From contig OX336388.2 in assembly GCA_946902985.2 (NCBI GenBank), forward strand, positions 226,446,467 through 226,510,466: 64,000 nucleotides of DNA, in the 5' to 3' direction. A model generated the notes under the pieces. That model saw nothing but the letters and a program-made list of their open reading frames with translations. It did no database searches and had not been told where the DNA came from. Source of the stretch: Meconema thalassinum (lineage: Eukaryota > Arthropoda > Insecta > Orthoptera > Tettigoniidae). This document shows positions 20,741 to 29,829 of the stretch, piece by piece (the stretch's first letter is position 1; each line of letters opens with the position of its first letter). The position numbers were made by a program, and so were the translations under genes.

Positions 20741-23700
20741 CTTACTTACTTATTCGTATCAGAAGCAATACATCATGTAAAATTAGCATAGATAACTTTT
20801 TTTTAAATAAAAACACACTAAAGGTACTTTCAAAATAACAATTAAATTACATTGCACCAAAATTTGGCAAGATCTCGTCCATTTGGTGTGGCCTGAACTA
20901 CATCCTGCATAGTGCAAATGAGAGGGCAGGAGTTGCAATGGAGAAGGTGCGCCATGGTTTGTTCTTCTGCGCAGGCGCAAAAGGTTGACTCATCGGAAAG
21001 GCCCCACTTCTTCATATTGGTCTTAGATCGACCGACCCCAGACCGCAGCCTGTTCAGACTCTTCCATGTAGGCCACGACTCTTCATAACCGGCAGGGAGA
21101 GTTTCAGATGGAACCATCCATCCGTTGAGATTATTGTTTCTGGATCTCCAGGAAGTTAGCCTTGATGATTGAGGTGAATCAGACAGGCACTCAGTAGAGT
21201 GTAGGAAACTTCGCCTAGATTTCAATCGTTGTTGAGCAGGTTGATAATTATGTAGAGGATGTGTCTGGGAAACTTCTACTTTAGATTTTTCATGTTTGGC
21301 AGCTACTTCACGTCTAATATCTGGGGGAGCAATGCCAGCCAAGCAATATAACTTGTCACAAGGTGTAGATCTTAGGCAACCAGTTATAAGCCGACAAGTT
21401 TCATTTAAAGCAATATCTACCTGTTTGGCATGACATGATCTATACCAAACAGGGCATGCATATTCTGCTGCAGAGTAGCTCAGTGCTAAAGCAGTAGTTC
21501 TCATTGTTTGAGCTTGCATTCCCCAGTTGGTACCACATAACTTGCGAAGAATTGAATTTCGCGTAGATACTTTGTGCTTCGTGTTAACACAATGTTGTTC
21601 ATACGTGAGTGCACGATCCAGAGTTACCCCTAGATATTTAGGTGTAGAACAATGATCCAAAAGAGCACCCTCCCAGAAAATCTTCAGTTTTCTTCTTGCC
21701 TGTATATTCTTTAAGTGAAAAGCGCAAACTTGCGTCTTTGAGGTGTTAGGCTTTAGATGGTTTTCTCTGTAGTATGGACTCAGTTCATCTAAGGCTGCCA
21801 TTAATCTCCGTTCAACACTCTCAAACTGATCACCCTGGGTGAGAATTGCTCGATCATCTGCATAGATGAAGCTTTTAGTTCCTTCTGGCAAGGGTTGATC
21901 ATTCGTGTAAATATTAAATAATATTGGAGACAAAACACTACCTTGAGGTAGGCCATTCCGGAGATTCTTCCAACGACTATGTCGCCCTTGGAAATCTACA
22001 AAGAATCTTCGATTTTCAAGAAGACATCGAAGAAATTCAGTCAGCTTGTTGTCCTTGGTCATCTTATGAAGTTTACTCAACAGAATTTGGTGGTTAACTG
22101 TGTCATAGGCCGCAGGTAGGTCGATGAAGACTGCCCCAGTTATGTTTCGATTTTCAAAACCATCTTCAATATATTGGGTCAAATGGCGTATTTGTGATGT
22201 ACAATTCTTCCCTCTTCTAAAACCAGCTTGCTCGGGGATCAAAAGTGGTTCAACTATTTTTGCAAGCCTTACCAGAACCATTCGTTCTAAGATCTTGAAT
22301 AAATGACAGAGCAAGGATATTGGTCTGTAATTTTTAGGATCATGGGGATCTTTTCCTGGTTTGAGGAATGCTATAACTCTAGATTTCCTCCAGATTTTGG
22401 GTATTCTGCAGGTTCGAATGCAATTGTTAAATAGATTGAGTACCCATTCTCTAGTAACAGGTCCAAAGTTCTTGATTTGTTGAATACAGATTTCATCTAC
22501 ACCAGGAGCCTTACCATTTTTGCTGATATTTATAGCGTCATTTAGTTCTGCCAAGGTAAAGGGATTAGAAAGTATACTGGTCTCTGGTCTGAATTTTGGC
22601 CTAGTATCCACTTTTGTTCTAGAACTGGAGTTTATAGACTTGCCATTTTGGACGAGTTGGTGAGCAATTTGGTTTGCAGATACGTTATAAAGAGAAGATG
22701 ATTTATTAGGATCATTACTGAGACGCCTGAGTAGCCTCCAGGCCTTATGGCTACTCCTATCCATGTTAACTTCTTCCATCAATTTTAACCACTGTTCTCG
22801 TTTAGACTCTGAAATAGCAGAAATAAGTTGTTGTCCGCTTGCAATAGTTTCAGCACTAAAAGGATCCCTTTCATACAAATTGAAGTAGTTTGTCAGTAAG
22901 GCAGATGTTTCCTGGGAAAGACCTTGTATGTAATTAGTTCTGCATCCTCTTGGAATGGCTTCTTTAGAACACGATCTAATGGCATCAATAAATTGATCAT
23001 ATGCCTCTGGTATGGGACTGATTGTACTCATCTTTGTATCTAAAGAGGAAGTAAAACATTCCCAGTTTGCCTTTTTGAAATTGTATCTTCTCTTAAAGTA
23101 AACACTCTGTGGCCTGACGGCTGCTACTATCTGGCACATTATTGGACGATGTTGTGAGTTAGGAATAGGAAGGCAAACAGATTTAATACACTGATGGGCA
23201 ATCTGATCACTCACAAAAATAAGGTCTGGATTATATCCACGTTTCCACCTTCTACTGTTGAAGGATGAAGGAAGTTTGTTATCATGAATGAGGGACAGTT
23301 GGTGTGATTCCGCCCAATGCATAACAGCTTCTCCATTCTCATCATCATGTGGATAACCCCATATAATGCTGTGGCTGTTGAAATCACCCACGAAGATGGA
23401 CACTTTCTCCAAATTCAGATTATCAGGTTGTCTGAATGAAAAGCTTACCTTTGGGGGTTTATAAATGGAAAAAATGATTGAGTTACTCAATTCTATCGCA
23501 ATAATTTCTATGTCATTGTCAGCTGTGATGGAGGTTGCAAGAATCCTGATATCTGGTTTAGTGAAGATGGCACTTCCATATTGGCCATGAGGACGTTCGA
23601 CTGCCAATCTCATTCCAGGGATTTTAGGACGTCGTTGATTAACATCCCTATGAGTTTCTTGTATACATTAAACATCACAATTATGTTTTAGGCATAATTC

Positions 23701-23915
23701 ACGTAAAAGATCTTCTTTACAAGAAGACAGTCCTTCAATGTTAAAAGAAATAATTGTTAAATTGGGCTCTGATAAGAGCCTTTCCTTACTAGAATGAATC
23801 ATTTCAGATAGAACTTTAATGATGCTTCTGGAATGCTGACGTTCAGTTCAGTAACGGAAATTCAATTCCGACTACCTATGCAGGGGCACCACGGGCAGGA
23901 ATCAGCTTCACCCCC
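20741..23915 (-). mobile_element. Jockey-like LINE, 5'-truncated, inserted in the Polinton protease
   Basis: A 3175-bp minus-strand insertion bounded by a 13-bp duplication. Its 3' end (at 20741) finishes in TAAG repeats (CTTACTTACTTA on the plus strand), a short simple-repeat tail rather than poly(A). The 5' end (23915) retains only about 110 bp upstream of the ORF2 start, so ORF1 is almost wholly missing, as expected for incomplete reverse transcription. The coding region is otherwise long and largely open, which points to a fairly recent insertion. Confidence 0.92.
20842..23802 (-). pseudogene. LINE ORF2 (endonuclease-reverse transcriptase) with one in-frame stop
   Basis: From the ATG at 23802 the frame gives TIISFNIEGL at the start of an AP endonuclease domain, then a TAA at 23668-23670 just before CIQETHRD. 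It is open again from 23667 to the stop at 20842 (923 residues from the ATG at 23613). Endonuclease marks include FVGDFNSHSIIWG and SQHRPIM. The reverse transcriptase has FIDLPAAYDTVNH, NGLPQGSVLSPILFNIY and FIYADDRAI (YADD box). The C-terminus has a Cys/His cluster (CACAEEQTMAHLLHCNSCP). This is Jockey-superfamily architecture. The single nonsense codon in the QETH-containing part of the endonuclease would prevent a full-length product. Confidence 0.92.
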
Positions 23916-23928
23916 ATTTTTTTATATA
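23916..23928. repeat. LINE target-site duplication, right copy
   Basis: Identical to 20728-20740. The Polinton protease frame continues immediately after it to the TAA at 23973-23975. Confidence 0.93.
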
Positions 23929-23958
23929 AGACGCAGCATAAGCAAAAACGCCACCAGT

Positions 23959-24680
23959 ATGTCGGCAGAAAGTAAAACGTTTACAGTGCATGGACGTGGA
24001 CCTGAAGTCAGCCTAGACTTTTACCCGCCTATCGAATTGAGTGAAAAACCCTATGGTTTAGGACTTGTTTCTCTTGAAACGTACAATCGAATATACAACA
24101 TACGTGAAAATGTGAACAACAAGTTTTACTATGATGATTCTGTGCTCACCTTGAACTCTGGTGGATACACGATCGATGACATTTATGAACACATTTATGT
24201 GGTGTTGATCAATCAATATGGTTTAAAGTCATTTCTCGACGGAACGCAAAGTTTGAACTTGTAGGCAATACCAACACTCATCGCTGCAGTATTTTCTCTA
24301 CCTTTAACATTGACTTTAAAACACACCCCGATTCCATTGGCCCATTACTAGGATTTAAACCACATGTGTTGGAGCCCAACAAAAAACATGTTTCGGACCA
24401 TGAAGTGAAATTCATTGAGGACCATCATGTGTCGGTGACGTGTAATATTATTAGCCAAGTGTACACCAATCAAGAACCATCGCATTCGCTTTATGACTTT
24501 ATTGTGACATCACCCAATGGGTATATTATTCGTGAAAACCCTCCAGTGGTGCTTTTTCATGCTGTGGCTGTCGATAGTATTAGTAATATAACATTAAGAC
24601 TGATCAATAGAGATCAACAACTCATTGATCTAGATTCTACCACACCAGTGACTTACAAGTTGGTGTTAAAACCACTATGA
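23959..24680 (+). pseudogene. Polinton minor capsid (penton-like) protein, frameshifted
   Basis: From the ATG at 23959 one frame runs to the TAG at 24262-24264, with KTFTVHGRGPEVSLDF and YKDDS-like strands (FYYDDSVLTLNSGGYTIDDI). A second frame then carries the rest to 24680, with NTNTHRCSIFSTFNIDF, DSIGPLLGFKPHVLEPNKKH and SNITLRLINRDQQLIDL. These late motifs are typical of Polinton minor capsid/penton-like single jelly-roll proteins (from memory). The change of frame lies in about 24210-24245. The protein would occupy capsid vertices. Its start overlaps the protease stop, and its stop overlaps the next ATG (ATGA at 24677). Confidence 0.82.
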
Positions 24681-24865
24681 AGTTTGTGTATAAAGCAACA
24701 ACACCGTCTAGGAATGGTGTTAGTTGTTTGCCACGTGAATACACGTTAACATCTCTAGACAAGCAGATTTTACAGCATTTGGGTTACCACGTCAACCCTC
24801 ATAATGAATTCTATCCTAGAGATAGCGAACCACATCGAGGAGCAACCAGGAGTGGTAAGAATTGA
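24677..24865 (+). CDS. Small Polinton ORF upstream of the major capsid gene
   Basis: 62 residues; the ATG overlaps the stop of the minor capsid frame in ATGA, and the last 62 bp overlap the major capsid start in another frame. It contains VSCLPREYTLTSLDKQILQHLG, which looks like a real amphipathic segment; the final residues (after about 43) are probably only an overprint of the capsid start. I do not recognise it. It could be a short translated leader, a small structural protein, or a former N-terminal extension of the capsid gene. Confidence 0.5.
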   Translation: MKFVYKATTPSRNGVSCLPREYTLTSLDKQILQHLGYHVNPHNEFYPRDSEPHRGATRSGKN

Positions 24866-26018
24866 TCTCCATTCCTATCAAGCTCAAACACCTGGACTCA
24901 ATAACAATGATGAAATTCAATTTGTTATCAACAACCAAGATATTTACACCCTACCGCATGAAAGTGTCATTCAAATCGAAGGTCGGCTCACCAAAGCCGA
25001 TGGCTCTACACCCACCACATCCAAGTTGGCCAACCATGGTTTGGCCTTTCTGTTTTCTGAAGTGCGGTATGTCATTAACGATATCGTGGTGGATAGCACT
25101 CGAAATGTGGGCATTTCCAGTGTCATGAAACTATACCCCTCTTATAGTGAGGAAGAAGGTAAAACACTTTGCATGGCAGGTTGGTGTCCTGACTCGACCA
25201 ATGACTGGATGGTACACACCGATGGGACCTTTACTGGATATTTACCTCTTAAACTGGTTCTAGGCTTTGCCGAAGATCACCAACGCATTGTGGTTAACGC
25301 AAGGCAAGTGCTTTACCTAGTGAGAGACAGGAGTGATAATAATGCACTCAAGGGAGCCGACAATGCCCCCATCGATTCAAAAATTCAACTACAACGCTTG
25401 CTATGGAAAGTCCCCCATGTGACCCTCGAAGATAGCAAAAAACTGGGCATACTCAAAATGGTAAAGAGAGATATGCCTCTACCCATGGAATTTAGAAGCT
25501 GGGCACTCCATGAGTATCCGCTATTGCCCACCACCAACACACACAGTTGGTCTGTAAAAACAGCTCGCTATACAGAGAGACCTCTCTACCTGATCGTGGG
25601 ATTTCAAACGAATCGCAAGTATCAACAAACCAAAGATGCCACGCAATTTGATCACCTGCAATTGAGAAATGCACGTCTTTTCCTCAACGGAGCTGTGTTT
25701 CCCTATGAAGGACTGGATTTGGATTTTTCAAAAAATAAGTTTGGCCCCCTGTACGACTTGTTTTCTAAATTTCGATGGTCTTATTATCAAAAAGAGAACG
25801 GCCCCATGCTACTACCCCAAGCGTTTAAGGCAAGAGCACCACTGATTGTCTTTGACTGTTCTTACCTGGAAGAGTCTGTCAAGCCATCCAATATCGACAT
25901 TCGACTAGATTTTGAAACGCATGACAATGTACCAGCCAATACCACGGCCTACTGTTTGATTATTCATCACAAACAAGTCAACTATTATCCACTATCCAAC
26001 CAAGTGACGAGTGTATAA
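24804..26018 (+). CDS. Polinton major capsid protein (double jelly-roll)
   Basis: 404 residues, intact. Features recalled from Polinton capsid proteins include an early VVRIDLHSYQAQTPGLNNND, IQIEGRL, HGLAFLFSEVRYVINDIVVD, YLPLKLVLGFAEDHQRIVVN, RQVLYLVRDRSDNNAL, LLWKVPHVTLED and the late FLNGAVFPYEGLDLDFSKNK and PLIVFDCSYLEES. Strand-rich sequence fits two consecutive jelly-roll folds, which trimerise into pseudo-hexameric capsomers of icosahedral shells. Its order relative to the minor capsid, protease and pVI-like genes suggests one late structural block. The start was chosen at the first ATG in frame. Preservation here contrasts with the broken neighbours. Confidence 0.85.
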   Translation: MNSILEIANHIEEQPGVVRIDLHSYQAQTPGLNNNDEIQFVINNQDIYTLPHESVIQIEGRLTKADGSTPTTSKLANHGLAFLFSEVRYVINDIVVDSTRNVGISSVMKLYPSYSEEEGKTLCMAGWCPDSTNDWMVHTDGTFTGYLPLKLVLGFAEDHQRIVVNARQVLYLVRDRSDNNALKGADNAPIDSKIQLQRLLWKVPHVTLEDSKKLGILKMVKRDMPLPMEFRSWALHEYPLLPTTNTHSWSVKTARYTERPLYLIVGFQTNRKYQQTKDATQFDHLQLRNARLFLNGAVFPYEGLDLDFSKNKFGPLYDLFSKFRWSYYQKENGPMLLPQAFKARAPLIVFDCSYLEESVKPSNIDIRLDFETHDNVPANTTAYCLIIHHKQVNYYPLSNQVTSV

Positions 26019-26051
26019 ATAACAGGTCATCCCACGTCAAGCCGCTCAGTC

Positions 26052-26588
26052 ATGTCTTGCTTTAAAGCCTCAAGAGACGTTACATCCATGAATTTAAACT
26101 CTGAGGAACAACGTTTCAAGACTTTTGCCACATGGCCAGTGCCTTTCATAAACCCTCAAGCCTTGGCGGCCGCTGGATTCTACTATTTAAAAACAAGAGA
26201 TGAAGTGAAATGTGCCTTTTGTCCCATCATCATAGACCAATGGCAGGAGGGCGATGAACCCATGCAGGAACATCAGCGCTGGTCACCCACCTGCCCCTAC
26301 CTGCGTAGAATGGAAGTGGGAAATATATCCTGTCATTCAAGCTATCCCTCACTTGTGTCTCTGGGTGATGAAAAGAAAACAAGTTACGATACGTGTGGAC
26401 CGTATGGTGTCCATGGTGCTTCGGTGAGCAGCTCACCATCAAAAACGCCTAGTTTAGAGACATTGGGACATCATCGGTGTTATGGACGTTACAAACACAA
26501 GAGACTATATTGTTGTATCAGTTGCTATCGTCCTTATCCCAAAATGAGAAAAGCCTGTAAGACGTGTTATGATAATAAAATGATGTAA
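26052..26588 (+). CDS. BIR-domain protein, inhibitor-of-apoptosis-like
   Basis: 178 residues. Residues ~17-84 form one clear BIR domain: RFKTFATWPV, ALAAAGFYYLKTRDEVKCAFC, IDQWQEGDEPMQEH and RWSPTCPYL. Zinc ligands are C54, C57, H74 and C81, all present, with the GFYY and W..GD..M.EH..W.P.CP patterns intact. BIR proteins of insects and insect viruses restrain caspases; that role here is inference. The C-terminal ~40 residues are Cys-rich (HHRCYGRYKHKRLYCCISCY, then CKTCY) but do not spell a standard RING. The start may be M1 or M13. It lies 33 bp after the major capsid stop in the same direction, so it travels with the structural genes. It was probably acquired from a host or another virus. 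Confidence 0.9.
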   Translation: MSCFKASRDVTSMNLNSEEQRFKTFATWPVPFINPQALAAAGFYYLKTRDEVKCAFCPIIIDQWQEGDEPMQEHQRWSPTCPYLRRMEVGNISCHSSYPSLVSLGDEKKTSYDTCGPYGVHGASVSSSPSKTPSLETLGHHRCYGRYKHKRLYCCISCYRPYPKMRKACKTCYDNKMM

Positions 26589-26730
26589 TTCTTAAATTCT
26601 TATTTTTGCATGTCCCTCTGTCCTACCCTAACCTTCTTTTTTGAAACTAGCATGGAAGGTAAGCCCATGCCATGATCACACGTGATCGTCAGTCAGTCGT
26701 CAGTTGAACTTGGTCAAGGCAAGCGTCAAC

Positions 26731-27282
26731 ATGTTGCGCACACTCATTGTGGATTGCCAAGGGTTTAAAATTGGTGACAACAAATTTATATTTAAACAAG
26801 TGGCCATGATCGATTGTACCACGTTTTGGATATCGCAAGCTACGCATTTGCTATTTAAACCACCCCATGCTTTTGATTTGTTGTGTGAAAAAGACCGTAA
26901 ACAAACCCAGTGGATTGAAAATCATAGGCAACTAGACTGGAATCAGGGAACCATTTCCTATAAATATTTGGACGTGGTCATGAAAGCACACTTGTCCTCG
27001 GCCAATGTGGTATTTGTGAAAGGTAATGAAAAACGTCAATGGTTGCAACCATTTTTGGCGTCTTACTGCCAATGTATCGACCTCATGGAGTTGGGCTGCC
27101 CCTCCCTGCAAACGCTCATGGATACTTGTTCCTGTGGCAACATTACCCATACAGCCCTATCGCATGCGTGGCATCTCTTTCATTGGTTAACCACTCATGC
27201 CTGCTGGGAGTTGTTGAACAAAATTATAACTCAAGATTTACCTGTGAATGACGCCAGTGAGATTTCTACAAGCGACGTGTAA
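26731..27282 (+). CDS. Polinton-associated protein of unknown function
   Basis: 183 residues from the ATG at 26731 (the frame opens 27 bp earlier at a TTG). It begins LRTLIVDCQGFKIGDNKFIF, continues ATHLLFKPPHAFDLL, LDWNQGTISYKYLDVV and NVVFVKGNEKRQWL, and has a Cys-rich part (CQCIDLMELGCPSL). From memory, proteins with a VDxQGF start and a KGxEK..WL motif recur in arthropod Polinton-like DNA, usually as hypothetical proteins. The early Asp and strand pattern could suggest an RNase H-like or exonuclease-like fold, but I cannot confirm catalytic residues. Intact and co-directional with its neighbours. Confidence 0.7.
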   Translation: MLRTLIVDCQGFKIGDNKFIFKQVAMIDCTTFWISQATHLLFKPPHAFDLLCEKDRKQTQWIENHRQLDWNQGTISYKYLDVVMKAHLSSANVVFVKGNEKRQWLQPFLASYCQCIDLMELGCPSLQTLMDTCSCGNITHTALSHAWHLFHWLTTHACWELLNKIITQDLPVNDASEISTSDV

Positions 27283-27303
27283 ACATCTACAGCACGTGAT
27301 ACC

Positions 27304-27774
27304 ATGGAGAAAGGCAATGCTACGGACAAAGCCATCGGCAAGTTCTTTGTGTGCAAAAAGAAACTAGACAGTTTTACCAAAGAGGAACTCTTGGCGCTGC
27401 CCAAGTCGTTCATTTATTATGTGGCCGCCAACGCGGTCAAAGAAATCTGGCAACATGTACCAAAATCATGGACTCAAGACCCTGTGTTGAGTGAATTGCA
27501 ACCCTGTACGGATTACGATCACCATAAGCAAGTGGCCATGGCAAAAATACCGTCTATGCGTCAGTGTGCGACTTGCCAGCTAGTGAAACTGTATCACGGT
27601 CATAAAAGTCCGTGTAAAGACTTTGTTGAATCATTCCACGAGTGTCATGGCGAGAAAAAGCAACAACAACAACAACAAACACAAACATCGTCCACAGAGG
27701 AGGAGGAAGACCAAACCTTTTTACCATCGATGGAAAAGGATATGCCAGACCTGTACTGGCAATGGCGTCATTGA
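27304..27774 (+). CDS. Hypothetical Cys/His-rich Polinton protein
   Basis: 156 residues from a good-context ATG (ACCATGG). An N-terminal helical part (SFTKEELLALPKSFIYYVAA) precedes a possible zinc-binding cluster, CATCQLVKLYHGHKSPC then FHECH (about 88-115). A Gln run and an acidic TSSTEEEEDQ stretch follow. The tail from about 27650 overlaps the phospholipase gene in another frame and may be constrained by it. I do not recognise the family. Spacing of 21 bp after the previous stop supports a real gene. Confidence 0.6.
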   Translation: MEKGNATDKAIGKFFVCKKKLDSFTKEELLALPKSFIYYVAANAVKEIWQHVPKSWTQDPVLSELQPCTDYDHHKQVAMAKIPSMRQCATCQLVKLYHGHKSPCKDFVESFHECHGEKKQQQQQQTQTSSTEEEEDQTFLPSMEKDMPDLYWQWRH

Positions 27775-28087
27775 CAAAGTGATTCAATACCTACCTTTCG
27801 AAATCCATCTTCCAGGTTATCGTTTTTGCGGCCCTGGAACTCGTCTCGAAAAACGTTTACAACGTGGTGATGTACCCATTAATCTTTTGGATCAAGCATG
27901 CAAGGAACATGACCTTTCTTATCGCCATAGTCATCCTGGTTTAAGACATGTGGCAGATAAATTGTTATTAAAGAAAGCTAAACAACGTTTCACATCCAGT
28001 GATGCCTCAGTGGGTGAAAGGATGGCAGCCCTAATTGTCATGAGTGCTATGAAAGGAAAGTTGATGATGCATGGACATAAACATTGA
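27647..28087 (+). CDS. Phospholipase A2-domain protein (parvovirus VP1-like)
   Basis: 146 residues from the ATG at 27647 (an earlier alternative start is at 27623). A basic N-terminus (KHKHRPQRRRKTK) is followed by a PLA2 core with calcium loop LPGYRFCGPGT (about 55-65) and catalytic helix LLDQACKEHDLSYRHS containing the His-Asp pair (about 88-89). The next segment, HVADKLLLKKAKQRF, and SVGERMAALIVMSAMKGKL are typical of this class. Parvoviruses use such a domain to breach endosomal membranes; the same entry role is inferred. It is intact, overlaps the previous frame by 128 bp, and is the last gene before the polyadenylation signal. Confidence 0.9.
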   Translation: MARKSNNNNNKHKHRPQRRRKTKPFYHRWKRICQTCTGNGVIDKVIQYLPFEIHLPGYRFCGPGTRLEKRLQRGDVPINLLDQACKEHDLSYRHSHPGLRHVADKLLLKKAKQRFTSSDASVGERMAALIVMSAMKGKLMMHGHKH

Positions 28088-28150
28088 GGAGTGAGGAATT
28101 GGGATTTGTTTGTATTCTATTTTTCTTTTGTCAATTCACTATGACTATGA

Positions 28151-28156
28151 AATAAA
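28151..28156 (+). terminator. Polyadenylation signal after the plus-strand Polinton genes
   Basis: AATAAA lies 64 bp after the phospholipase stop, in AT-rich sequence, with T-rich sequence (TGTGTTTTTATTATTT) about 25-45 bp downstream. It is well placed to end the rightward transcripts. Confidence 0.6.
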
Positions 28157-29173
28157 AACAAAGGTTTGCCAGAGCACGATGTTTTGTGTTTTTATTATTT
28201 ATAATAAACCATGATGTTGATGGCTGATTTCTCATTTTCACATTTCACACATTGCCATTTTGCTAATTTGCAATTTACAGTTTTTGAAAACGTTCGTTTT
28301 TGATGATATGGATTTTTCCATTTTGCTGATGACACATTTTAAACAATGTCCGTTTGAAGTTTTTGAATTTTCAAATTTCACACATGGCCATTTCCAGTTT
28401 TTAAAAATGTCCGTTTTAAGTTTTGCTGTTTTGGTGATATGGAAACATGGAATTTCCATTTTGTTGTTTTCACATTTTTCCATTTGGTGTATGTCGAAAG
28501 TTGAGATTTGACAATGATGTTGATGCGAGTGCTTGGCCTTGATAATACTGCAATGTGTTGATGTGTGTTTGGAGAAACGTCGAGGTCTACGACTACTGCA
28601 GGTAAGACTGTTTTTACAAAAATAATGTCTTTTGACTGCCACATTTCAATGAAAAAACGAAACTATTTAAAACAAAATGAGTATATAAGTGACCATTTAC
28701 CCCCTCCCCACCCACCCACCCTACCTCACCGTGTTTGCTCTGGTCAACCATATACATCAGCTTTCTCTCTCCACTCATACATTCACACCTGTCTTTGGGA
28801 ACAAACACAACCACTTTATTTATTCCCAAAAGCACATTCTCGACATGCTCACTCATCCCAAAAGAACTTTTTAGTTTATCATTTACATTACGAAAAATAA
28901 TTAAATACTAGTTATTAAAGTTACTAAAAATCTTACTTATTTCATATTTACAAAAAAACTCAACTTTGTACAGCGTTAAAAGAATCAAACTATTTACCAA
29001 TCAAAAAATTTAAAAAATAAGGTTGCATAGAACTTTTTTAAAGAGCAAAAGGTCCAAGTGGGTTGTCACTATTTACAAAATCTACTATTTACAATGACAG
29101 AAACCAATATTTACAAAATTCTAAATCTACAAGTTACAAAAAGCCATGTCCCATAAACGATTAAACAGTGAAA
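28157..29173. other. Polinton gap between convergent gene blocks, low-complexity repeats
   Basis: No convincing gene. From about 28235 to 28500 the plus strand repeats a degenerate theme of TTTCACA(T)ATTGCCATTTT, CAGTTTTTGAAAA and GTCCGTTTTTAA-like words every 40-60 bp. The minus-strand frame over it is rich in Lys, Asn and Ser and mirrors these repeats. The rest is AT-rich, with TTTACAAA-type words near 29070-29140. Confidence 0.55.
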
Positions 29174-29815
29174 TCACACCTCCTCCTCGTTGCGATCATA
29201 ACCCCAGGGCAGGCTAGTGAGCAGGTCATCAGCCCACACACGCTTGTTATCCATGGAGGCGAGGGTGCGTTTTCTCTGTTCCACAAGATACAAATGATGG
29301 TTGCTGGATTGTATCCTGCACTGTGTATGAGACATAGCTTTGCCAGTGCGTAAAACCGCTAGGTAATCGTCTACACGTAGCGATTTTACCACTGCCCTAC
29401 CTACACCTTTTGCTCTTTTGGCTTCCTTACAGTCGAGTGTGCGATAAGCATACATTTTTGAGGCCAAACCTACAAATTCCGTCATAATGGAATCACCGCA
29501 TTCATCTTTTAAAACGCCCATTTCCTTCTTGTTTTTTATGGGCAGATGAAACACGTTGTCAGCGCTATAGCAAGAGGTGTCGAACCAATCACTATGTTGC
29601 CTCATGACGTCATAGGGGTTGAAGTGGCGAATGTGGTAAATGAATGAGTCCGTGTCCATATACAAAAGAGAGACGTCCTCAAAATGGCGTTTCGCAAACT
29701 CGTAGTGGAATCGATACATGACCGATTTAGAAAAGTCTAAAATGACTTGACCCAAGTAAATGGGTTTATCCATGGTCACGCTGGTCTTACTCATTTCAAT
29801 AGTAGCCAAATCCTC
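29174..29815 (-). pseudogene. PolB: Polinton DNA polymerase B, C-terminal part
   Basis: A minus-strand frame of 211 residues carrying polymerase motif C as SLLYMDTDSFIYHI, followed by GLASKMYAYRT and KRAKGVGRAVVKSLRVDDYL typical of the thumb side. It is the continuation of the frame at 30225-33082, separated by a SINE. The ATG at its beginning is internal to the original gene. Stop at 29174. Confidence 0.92.
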
Positions 29816-29829
29816 ATCGATAATTTTAG
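29816..29829. repeat. SINE target-site duplication, left copy
   Basis: ATCGATAATTTTAG here is nearly repeated as ATCGATAATTTAG at 30212-30224, differing by one T. These flank the SINE insertion in the polymerase gene. Confidence 0.8.

Noticed and set aside
23833..24264. 143-residue frame starting inside the LINE and running into the minor capsid gene
   Set aside because: The part before 23959 is LINE and duplication sequence; the capsid ATG at 23959 is the better start.
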